From Nephromyces sp. MM_2019 (Eukaryota > Apicomplexa > Aconoidasida > Nephromycida): a stretch of 39,103 bases of DNA. The stretch covers positions 1-39,103 of the forward strand of contig JADHZB010000248.1 in NCBI GenBank assembly GCA_015657535.1, read 5' to 3'. The notes under the pieces are model-generated. The model searched no databases, was not told the origin of the DNA, and worked only from the letters and a program-made list of their open reading frames with translations. Below are positions 1 through 10,500 of the stretch, in pieces. The translations under genes were made by a program, and so were the position numbers. The first letter of the stretch is position 1. Each line of letters opens with the position of its first letter.

Positions 1-180
1 TATATATAGGTATAGGTTTAAGTTTATGTGTGTTGAATAATAAATCATCTGTATGTATTATTAACAATATTTGTGTGTTTAGGTTGAGTATGTGTACTAT
101 AAATAATTGATGCTAATGCGTATATATGGGAATGTGTGTATAAATGTGGTATATATATATATGTATATATAAATATATAT

Positions 181-350
181 TCCATATGAGAATGTGTGTG
201 TGTATATGGAAATGTGTGTATATATGTGTGTATATATACATATGTGTATATATATCTGTGTGTATATGGAAATGTGTGTATATATGTGTGTATATATACG
301 TATGTCTATATATATCTGTGTGTATATGGGAATGTGTGTACACATTTTAG
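181..350 (+). repeat. 60-bp TG/TA minisatellite before exon 351
   Basis: The block containing tgtatatggaaatgtgtgta recurs at 201 and 261 exactly 60 bp apart. A third, diverged copy begins at 321 (tgtatatggg) and runs into the splice acceptor acattttag at 342-350. The copies differ at only a few bases. The long frames through it on both strands are repeat artefacts. Confidence 0.85.
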
Positions 351-450
351 GTGATGTACTTCTAACCCCACCATTTTCTAAGACACCTAATGCATCCCTA
401 TTAGCATTCATCATCGTACCTTATTTTTGGAGTATGTTAACACACTCTTA

Positions 451-492
<42 letters not shown>

Positions 493-1892
493 ATCAAACA
501 CACACATTTACTAATACACAAACAAAATTATCTACCCATTCACTCACACATGTGAATCTATCTCCTTAAACAAGTATATTTTAATACTCACACATCCATA
601 CATGTATACCCTTATACACATACATCACAATCATACACATATATATATTCCCCCTTTTATTTACAAATTAAATAGGTGGAAATGGATTGCAAGCTGCACA
701 CAATTTTAGACAGGCTATTAAGAGAGGTCTACAACAAATAAATAAGTACCCAGTCCAATCAATCTGTATGCCACACATTGGAAATGGTATAAATGGTTAT
801 CAACCTACACACACATCAGAAATATTATTAGATGAGTGTATTGAATTATTATTGAGAGTTAGTTTATACACACACACCCACACATACATATAAATACACC
901 TTGATTTATTCCCCTGATTGTTTCTATATCCCTCATTTTGTTTGCATAAATCAAATAATTGTGGTTTGATTAAGGGAGTGTGAAATGAGTGTGTGTGTGT
1001 GTGTGTGTGTGGATATGTTAGTAGGTGTAAATCTGTGAAGAATGGGTGTATGTGTGTGGGTATATGTGTGTGGGTATATGTGTGTGGGTATATGTGTGTG
1101 GGTATATGTGTGTTAAATTTGAGTGTGTATGTGTGTATATCTGTTGGGAATGGGAATGAATATGTGTATATTTCGATGTATGCGTTTTTGTGAAAGATAG
1201 ATATGTATCTGGCATGTGTGTACAAAATGTGTGTATGCATGTAGACAGATTCATACATGACATTTATATATATAAACATTTAATATTAACTTGTGTGTGC
1301 AAATAATGTGTAGATTGAATCAGATGACCCAATTTATCATATTTCCTCTATAAACATTGTCGATTGGGATAAATCCACCACCACACATCTCACTAACGCA
1401 CTTACACACTTAGAGAATCATTGGATACCCGAAAATAGAGTAAACTTTTACACATTCTACTTATTTATTTGTACCCATATGTGTGTGTAATTATGTGCAT
1501 GTGATTGTATATGCATGAAATTCTGAGTGCATATGATTGTGTGTGCATGTGATTGTATGTACATGTGATTGTGTGTATAGGGTATTGTATGATCTTATAT
1601 ATATAATATCGTACATATAAACACTGCTGTGTGTGAATATGTGATGACATTTGTGTATAGCTGTGTGCAACTTCACTTGTATATACATATATTGTTTTAC
1701 AATATATATATATTTATAAAATGTGTGTGTGTACACCTATTTAATTTAGAGTGTGGAAAGTACCCAATACTACAAGGACTTAGACCCCCATTTGTTGATA
1801 GTTCCACCTCGAGTTATTCGATGGTCCAAAAAACATCGTCGATATTCATTTAAAAAGGTAATTTGATGTGTGTAAATAATTATACAAGCACG

Positions 1893-1929
<37 letters not shown>

Positions 1930-2805
1930 ATTACACTTTACAGTATCATAGCATACCTCGCCATAAAGTATTATATTGGAGAATGAATTTACGGCCATTT
2001 ATTTGGCGAAGTTCACGTGTAGCCCAACCGCCACCCCTTATGGTAATATTTACACACAATTACATAATCTGTAGTGTGTTTATGTATTGTATATTAACAA
2101 ACACAATCTGTGATTCAAACACATATTTAGGCACACACATATACAATACCTAGTTCGCAACAATGCTGTAAATAAATAAATTTATTTTATTACACACAAA
2201 ATAGCCTTATTTTCAAATGAATGTGTACACAATTAAAAATCATACATGTCAAAACACATACCTCTTTGTACATATTTATATAGTACAACCATTTTTAGTA
2301 TCCACTTTAATTTGAATAATTTTATTTATATTAATATCTTGTGATTATATATTTATATTATTGAATATATTAAGTATATAAATTTAATCAACCTATTATA
2401 TACATTGAATATAATTAAATATTAATTAGTATTTGAAAATCATGATTTCTCAAATATCAAATTATTTACATAGAGATATATATAGCAAAACATGATATTC
2501 TCTAAATATACATTCAAATGAGTAATATTTATATAATTTCACACACACAAACTAAAAATAGTTAACAAATAACTCTAAATATTTCAACAATTGCTAAAAT
2601 TGATATTACTTAGGTTAATGAACAAACAGGTGAGGCTTCACCTATACAACATCCACCAAGGCCACACTTTTTCAGAAATGTTTCACACACACTTTTCCCA
2701 TCTCGCATGGGTGTGTTTAATTTATTAAGAATCAATCAAAAAGGGCAATTTGTAGGAATAAATCGACATCCTCGTATCGACCGTGAAATTAAACCAAGGA
2801 TTTGA
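351..2805 (+). CDS. Macro-domain-like protein with basic C-terminal tail (5' partial)
   Basis: Exons 351-431, 676-857, 1314-1439, 1750-1857, 1944-2042 and 2614-2805 join in frame; the stop is TGA at 2803-2805. The start lies upstream of the window or in an exon I could not find before 351. Exons 1-3 read like the second half of a macro (ADP-ribose-binding) domain: a strand and loop ending VPYFW, a helix AHNFRQAIKRGLQQ, the strand SICMPHIGNGINGYQP matching the family's phosphate-binding turn before a Gly-(Tyr/Phe)-Pro-like end, a helix SEILLDECIELLL, then a last strand and helix (INIVDWD ... LTNAL). The N-terminal half with the usual Asn/Gly motif is not visible, so catalysis cannot be judged. 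Exons 4-6 add about 130 residues rich in Arg, Lys, His and Pro (IRWSKKHRRYSFKK, RPHFFRN, GINRHPRIDREIKPRI), like organellar ribosomal proteins. The fold call is by eye; the joined tail rests on frame continuity. Confidence 0.55.
988..1112 (+). repeat. TG repeat with a 14-bp gggtatatgtgtgt unit, in an intron
   Basis: A (TG)n run at about 990-1011 is followed by gggtata at 1058, 1072, 1086 and 1100, giving four 14-bp units. It lies in the 858-1313 intron of the macro-domain gene. The 5' end of that intron carries a short CA-rich run (about 868-898). Confidence 0.85.
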
Positions 2806-2910
2806 TTTTTACTTATAAATTTTCACTTCTAATTTAACTTACCAAATTGTGTGTGAATTTAATTTTTCAAATAAAACACATATACAAAACTATATATATT
2901 TTTTTTTCAG

Positions 2911-3101
2911 TAATATATAAATCACTTAAACACACGAATTTTTTCCCCTTCAATATTTTCGAATACATTTTATTCATATTTGTACTAGGGAGAGTTTTAT
3001 CTAATAATAATAAAATATCCAATAGTCCTTGTATGGTGTGTAATCATGTATTGAATGTAATCAAAAGTGTTGAAAGAGAAAAAACAATCCAAGTGAAATG
3101 A
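2911..3101 (+). other. Exon-like open stretch with a CxxC motif, unassigned
   Basis: After a strong acceptor-like tract (poly-T then cag at 2908-2910), a frame reads to a TGA at 3099-3101 and ends SPCMVCNHVLNVIKSVEREK-TIQVK. Its last 40 residues are not low-complexity and hold a CxxC pair. There is no in-frame ATG before the CMVC segment and no partner exon was found: the preceding gene stops at 2805, and its splice options do not enter this frame productively. It could be the last exon of a small gene, a decayed exon, or chance. Confidence 0.2.
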
Positions 3102-3516
3102 ATTATAAGGGTTAAATATCCAAGTAGGATTATAAGAATGTGAAGAAAAAATAATTTTGACACTATAATGAATCTTATTTGGATTTATGCTTACAAACTT
3201 GAACTTTTGTTTGTTTCAATCCCTTTAATGACTATTTGAGAAACAATGGATAATGAATGATATACATATTAATCATTGATTCTAATCAATTAAGAGTTTT
3301 AAAAATAAACATTGTACAACAACAAACTACCATTTTATATATCTTAGAATACACAGGTTTAAGAATACTTTGAGATAATATAACTTCTAGGATCTTTACA
3401 TCTCCTAAAACAAATCTTATAAAGCGGATATTCATACAACAGCCCTAGATGGAATGTTTGTTAATATCAGTGTTTTTGGGCTAATGTAAGTTGCAATTTG
3501 GTCGTATGAGAGAAAA
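3102..3516. other. Spacer upstream of the uL1 gene
   Basis: AT-rich DNA with no convincing ORF. It presumably holds the promoter and 5' UTR of the uL1 gene; no specific element was recognised. Confidence 0.5.
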
Positions 3517-5381
3517 ATGCTCCGAAAATATTATAACATCATTACCTTTATTATCTTTATTTTCATTTTTGTATATTTTGTAACAACGAATGCTTTGGGG
3601 GAAACTTACTTTCCAAGATGTGTACATACACTATCCAATCTACACCCAAAAGAATATGGAAAAAGTAGATCAAATTTAAAAGGACATAATGATGATAGCG
3701 CTCATCTACTTACAACAACAACCCCACAATTTCAAAAAACATATGAAAATGTAGTTCCTATTACCCATCATTCACTCAACTTCAATACTGACCAAGTCCT
3801 TGGAATTGAAAATGCAAAGGCCAGTTACACACTACTAAGTAAAAACCGAAATGTTCTTATAAGCTCATATATTGATGTTTTAAGAGGTATTAAAAATGTT
3901 GGGATATGCATTAATCCTGATATGTTAAATGGCAAAATCGGTTTAATCAAGCCATATTTGAGAAGTTCCATTTCTTCTATGAATTCTCTAAACAGGTATT
4001 CTGATAAGCCCTGGACAATAGGAGTTTATGATACATCCAATCAGCAAAATTTATCTCGAAAATGCTTTTCTGAATCCAACAATTACACTTTGACTAACAC
4101 ACAGGGTATAACCTCACATATCAGCGAAAACAACATAAGTACACCTATTTATCAACCTTTGTATTCTATTAACAACTTCTATCAATCCTTAAACAATATC
4201 TCATCAAACAAAAAAAAAACCACTTGGACTAGACTTAATGCATTGCGAAATACCAACCTTATCACCAGAACTGATACTGCAAACACACATTTTCCAATAA
4301 AATTAGCACTTCAGAAAGTATGTGAAGATGCCAAGGCAAACTTCGTAGAGAGCGTTGAAATGCATTTCCATTTGAATGTAAACACGAGGAAATTACAAAC
4401 ACCAATTCGTGGCATAACTCACTTTCCTCATACTACTGGTAAAATAAAAAAAATAGCCGTCTTCACAAATGAAACAGGTTAATTTACCTCTTAATACCTA
4501 CTTCAAAAATCTAAAACATGACAAGCTTAAAGCTGTACATAGAACTTAATTCTAGGCCACTACTTTAATTGATATTTTATAACTCAAAGTTTGAAAATTC
4601 ACTTACTGAAAAGAATATTAATTTTTAGCTTTCTTAAACTCAAACTCAGATCTAGAAGGGGCCTATTTAGTTGGAAAAGAAAATTTAATTGAAAAAATCA
4701 CCTCGAGGAAATTAGATTTTGATATTATACTAACAACACCTGAGTTAGCACCATTGCTACAAAAGTATGGAAAGATCTTGGGTACGCAAATGATTTTATT
4801 ATCTAATTAATTAGTTTAATATAAAAATATTATCACTTTACACAACCCTTGTTGAATCTCATAATGCAAGATTTGGATTAAATACCTATTAAATAAATTT
4901 CCAAAATATTTTTTTATTAAATAGCATTTATAAATCCATTTGTAAAACCTAACATGTAACTTTACATAAGAAAAAAATTTTGATATTTGTTCTATGAAGT
5001 TAAATCTTCTAAATCTGATTAAATAAACATTTCATCCTATTATCATTTACTTCAGGGCCAAAAGGACTAATGCCAACAGTCAATGAAGAGACTATTTGCA
5101 AGGACCTACAATCAGCTATCTTTAAATGGCGTTCTAATCTACAATCTTTCAAGATGGATAAACTTGCAGGAGTGCATACCCGTATAGGAACTGTCAACCA
5201 AACCCTAGACGAGCTTTATGAAAATGCTGTAACTGCTTACAACTCACTGATAAGTAAAAAGCCTCTCAAGTCTTCCAGCAATTTTATCAAAAATTGTAGT
5301 ATTTGTAGTACGATGGGGAAAGGAGTTATTGTTTTTATCCGTAGCCTTAAGCAAGGACCACTAAGTGCTTCTTCCAATTAA
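3517..5381 (+). CDS. RPL1: Apicoplast-targeted ribosomal protein uL1 (L1)
   Basis: Exons 3517-4477, 4629-4781 and 5056-5381 encode 479 aa. Bacterial-type L1 forms the mobile L1 stalk of the large subunit and binds 23S rRNA near the E site. Residues 1 to about 28 are a signal peptide: MLRKYY, a long Ile/Phe/Val stretch, then TTNALG. About 230 residues of Asn/Ser/Thr-rich leader follow, so the leader is much longer than a minimal transit peptide. The L1 domain starts near residue 265 with FPIKLALQKVCEDAK and shows the family landmarks: FVESVEMHFHLNVNTRK, IRGITHFPHTTGK, KIAVF, AYLVGKENLIEKI, LDFDIILTTPELAPLL, GKILGPKGLMP and, near the end, SICSTMGKGVIV. The highly conserved GPKGLMP is rebuilt exactly across the second intron, which confirms the splicing. 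Neighbouring genes are unrelated. Apicoplast location is inferred from the leader plus the bacterial-type domain. Confidence 0.93.
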
Positions 5382-7506
5382 GAATTTCCTTAATTAATGT
5401 AAATTTTTATAATTACGAAACATTTTTTCTAAGTATTTGATTTACTTACTAATTAAGCTTGTTTAATCACTCATCCGTTGTGGAAATTGTTTGTTACAAT
5501 TTCATTAGGCAAAGCTCACAATTTCTTTTACCTTCTGTAACATGATTCTAAAAACTCCAAAGAATCGAAAAAATTTGAATTAGAAATCAATTTATAAGTT
5601 ATTAAAAGTGATCAAGCTAAGGATGGAAACTTATTCTTTATAGTAAATAAATCAAATTATTGCAACAAATATCTAACCTTTTCCATATTGATATGAAACC
5701 TCACTTAGACAACATTAAAACTTATATTGAAATTTAAGAGGCTACACAAAATCTAGACCTCTGTAAAAAAGAATAGCTTACACTTCATAATTCCTATTAC
5801 ATACATATAATTATAAAGTATATGTACCTTTATGTCACTATTTTGTCTACGTACAAACATTTTAGTTGATCCTTTTAACGCTTTAGCACTTTTAAAAGTT
5901 TAACTAAACTTCAATCAAATAACCAAGTTAAAAAAAATTGTTGACCAATTTTAAGATTAAGTGATTAAATCATGTTTTTAATAGCAGAAGTCAAAAAAGA
6001 AATATAGTTTGCTTCAAGAGTGATTGTTATCTTTATCAAAAATTATGTTAGCTTCTAGACATAAAGAGTTTCTGGCCTTATTTACTTGAAACATAAACTA
6101 ATCATTGAAATAAATTAACTCAACAAAATCTTGATTCCTTTTGATTGAATTCAAGTTTTCCGAATTAAAGATTCAAGACGATGATATTTGCCTAATTAAT
6201 AAATTTCGTGAAGCATTCTTTTTTATTACCATTTGTTTGAATAATAGAAATCATTCATCGCATCATGTTTCTAATTATTTTTGGACCTTTGAGTTGATAG
6301 AAATTAAAAAATTCTAGCTAAGTAGCATTAACATTCGTAGATTTGAAGCTTAAAATCTCAAATTCTAGAATGGAAAGTTGAATTTTATCAAATTCTAATG
6401 GAAACTTGAATTTCTGCAAATTCTATCTAATTAGAAGCATATTTACAGGAGTTCAATAATTCTTTCAATGATTTCAACACAACATTCTTAGATTCCATTT
6501 AATCTCCAAGAATATTTTTTATGTTCCTTTTAAATCATAATCCTCACTATGAGTAAGATATTAAGATAATAGGAATTTCCTATCAATTTCTTTTCTAGTT
6601 CATTTTATAAAAATCTCTGAGAAATTAAGAATTTGAAAAAAAATTTAATCTTTCTCAAAGTTACTCTACACTTTATAATTTCATTCCTGATATGTGAGAA
6701 GTCCTGAAAGAATCAAATATATCTAATTGGAGAAAGATTTCATCACAAAGACTGAAGAGGATAAAATAAAGATTTTAAGTATATATATGTATTTTTATAT
6801 AAAAATACCCAATCTGGCTTGAAATTTCACATTTCGTAAGTCTTATCTTCTCATTTTGGATATATTGGATTAAAAGTGTATATATTTTTAATTTATCTGT
6901 TTCTTCATTCTATATTATTGAGGGTCTTATAACAAGTCTCGTTACTAAATTAGGCACTTACTAAATCACGAGCTTCAAAGTATGTGTATGCTGGAAAAAT
7001 TAACAAAATCATTCTAAAATAATAAGGATTGCTGAAATTAATAACTGAAAGAGAAATTAGATGAATAAGTCGTTTAGAATCATCTACATCCTGGGTGTCA
7101 AATATTTCCAATTTCATTAAAAATTTGAAAATACAATAAACAACTAGAAAATTAGATATTCATAGATTGAGTACTCAAATAAAAATTCAACTCTAATTCA
7201 AACCTACATTATAATCCTTTGAAAACATACAGGCATACACAAAATAGACTTAAATTTACACATTTATGACACCTTTTGAGAGTTACACACATAAAAACTA
7301 CTTAAAACTTTAAAATATGAAGTTTTCTTGATCTGCATCACACCAGATTGGCTTAAAATATTCCATACATTCATATTTTAATTAGATTAGCTTGGAGCAT
7401 AAAACTTTAGGAATAAACACTGGAATCTAGAAACTCTATCTTAAAATATAAATTATAGTATTAAAACATGAGTTATCTATTGTGAATTCGAGAGGATTTA
7501 AACATC
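5382..7506. other. 2.1-kb intergenic spacer
   Basis: AT-rich, with dense stops in all frames. I see no ORF, RNA gene or notable tandem repeat; unlike spacers elsewhere it has essentially no CA/TG microsatellites. It should contain the uL1 3' end and the promoter of the kinase gene. Confidence 0.6.
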
Positions 7507-10500
7507 ATGGCGATAACAAATCCTTTGCATTACAAAGCAAAAGGAAATCATGTAGTTAACTCCACAAAACCAAACTACACTGTTTATTCAAAATACCCAC
7601 TCATGCAAACTAAACCTAGTTCAAACATAGACCAACTTCAAACTCAAATTAAAATAAATTCACAAAAACTCGATGAGAATTTCATTACTAGCAAAGCCAA
7701 TTCAACAAGCAAATCTATAAATACAATTCAATCAAACCTTAGGCTACCAAGGCATGCACCTACTGATTTTATACTATCACATAGCAAGAATAACAGGGTT
7801 GAATATCCCGCAACTACACGCCTTATCTACTCTGAGAGCCAATATAGTAATTCACCGGTGAACTCTAGTACAGCCGAGTCCAGTAAATTCAAGGTTACTG
7901 CAGCTTCAACTGCTTCATCTTCACCACCACTAGTCCATTTGGGAAGCTCTTTCAATTCGAGCGCTCAGAATCCACAAATAACTAAAAGTTACTCAAAACC
8001 TCAAAACTTAATTCCCTCAAACCTTAACTTACCCGAGTTTTGCAACTTAACCTACAAGACAAATTCAAAACAAAATGAAACCGCAATCGATTCTTCGGGC
8101 CTTGGTACAAGCAAGGAGACCAACAACCAGACAAAGGCACCTGAATTGTCTCAAAAGCCTGGAGGAGAGAACATAACTGCTTCATGGACAAAAATTGAAT
8201 TTAAAACTATAAAAACACCCATGGTTATCCCTTTGGATCAAATTGAGCCTAACAAATACACCAATGACTTCGACTCGGTAGCTGAATTTGGTGTAAGCAT
8301 TGAATCCCTGACCTTGGATTTATTTGAATTAGCCGAAGCAAAGGTAAATTATGTTCTCATTCAATCCTACAAAAGCTATAAATCTAACAATCTCATTGCT
8401 TTAAAGCCTTATTTATCTAAAACTATGATCTTACCGTTGTATAGCTATAAGATTTGTTACACTGAGAGCTCATTGGTATAATCTACTTATTTGCACACTT
8501 TGTTATAGGAACGACCCGACTATTCACAACTAGGACAGGGAACATTTGGGGTAGTTCGCAAAATGCGTTTTCGCCCAACCGGAAAAATATATGCTTTGAA
8601 ATCGGTGAGATTAAAGTTATTTTGGAACTATGAAACTTCACTAAAAGAGCCAATTTCATCACGTTTTATCCTCAAACATATTAATCAAAAATCTATCTAA
8701 CAACTCTATTATGACTATCATAAATGACATACATGCCTAATTAAACAGTACTAATGACATATTTGATTGGTATATTAAAAAAACTTTAAACTTAAACTTA
8801 ACTGATTCTAAATGTAATTCCAATTCTGGAGGCTTAATAGTTTTATTTTACTTCCATATTGATACAGCTCAATAAAGCGGAAGTAAAAGATTCTGGTATG
8901 CTTGGACAGCTCGCATTTGAGATTAAAGTACAACAATCTCTGTGCCATGCTAACATATTAAGGTAGTTAACCTTTTAAATTGGCTTATATGTAGAACTAA
9001 ATTACCTCAAACTACAAAGCGAAAAGCTACTTTCATGCCATTTTCTATATATCATTTTCAAATGTAATTGTTAATTTGCATAGAATTTCATAAACAAATT
9101 TCAGTTCCATTCATAATTACTAACTATCCATGCAACTTTATCTTACCTATCAATTATAAATCCATAACTCTTTTTTAAATTTAGGTGCTATACGTTCTTT
9201 GAGGATGTAAACTGCATACATATCGTACTGGAGTACTGTGAGAATGTAAATTAATCCTTTTTTCATTTTTTTAAAAAACTTTATTATACTTAAACTTGTT
9301 TGAACTCTTCAGGGAGACTTGTACACCAAGATGAAACAAAATGAAAATCGACGTTTTACTGAGACAGATGCTTTCTATTACTTCTCACAGGTAAAATCAT
9401 TACATAAAGATAACTGAAACTTCTTTGTTACTCGTTTTTTATGACTACTTTTTGACTTATATTAAATGTACTCAAGCCTCCTCAATAAACTTTCTTGTGT
9501 TTTTCATGCTCTATCTGAAATGTTTATTAGAGTAATAGTCACTTTTGAGTCTTTTAAGACTGTTCATTTGAGCAACAAGAATGTTTTCTTTATATTTTAC
9601 ACTATTTTTGTACCAATAAAATCCCAAATTTCATATTACATTTTATTAATTAAACCCTCAGCTTGTCAATGGCCTTTACCATATGCACCGAAATGGCTTT
9701 ATCCATAGAGACATTAAACTAGAAAACTTGCTTATAGATAATAAAAACACATTAAAAATAGCCGATTTTGGCTGGTGTGGCAATGTTCTGGGAAAAAATA
9801 ATAATTTTTCATTTTGCGGTGAGTAATAAGTGCCCAATCTGCATGGGGCTATAATACTCCTCTTTACATCTTTTCTGATAATAATAGTTTACTTTATGTC
9901 CATAAGCAAGAATACTCATCTTAGCTGATTATTATTCCAAGTTTATTCATTTTATCCTAACCTTCTATATAAATCCAATTACATCTCATCAGGTACACTT
10001 GACTATTTATCACCTGAAATGATACAAGGAATCGGACATGATTGGAGGGTCGACATTTGGGATGCAGGTAAACTTGAAGATAATTTAGATAGTATCATTT
10101 ACTATAATCTTTATTAATATGAGGCTGGAAATTAAAATTTATACAAAGTTTTCATAGTTTAATTGATTTTCCATATGGGTAAAAACTATATTTATTTTGA
10201 AAATTACTTAAAAAATGTAACACATTTTATAGGTATAGTTCTTTATGAGCTGTTGGTTGGCAGGCCACCATTTCAATCGACTCAACACTTTAAATTAATC
10301 TATCGAATATTAAATATACAAATCAGTTTTCCAAAGGTAATTTTTTATTTTCCAATTCTATATTTATATATCACTTTTGGTTTGAGTATGCCTTGTATTT
10401 TTTATACATTTCAATTTATCAAACTAGCTATGTTTACAAATTCTTTTCCTTTCATTTTGAAATTTGTGGGTTGTTTCTAGAATTGAAATAACTCCATGAA

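Noticed and set aside
97..451. Overlapping Tyr-Thr-His-Ile and Cys-Val-Tyr frames on both strands
   Set aside because: Products of the 60-bp TG/TA repeat; only the part from 351 joins a real exon chain.
800..1279. 159-aa frame on the - strand
   Set aside because: Made of Thr-His-Ile repeats opposite TG arrays and lying in an intron of the macro gene.
8344..8481. Continuation of the first kinase exon to a stop
   Set aside because: The donor at 8344 and acceptor at 8508 join directly to the glycine loop; the read-through is intron sequence.
9466..9708. 80-aa + strand frame
   Set aside because: Covers the intron before kinase exon 6 and reads that exon out of frame.
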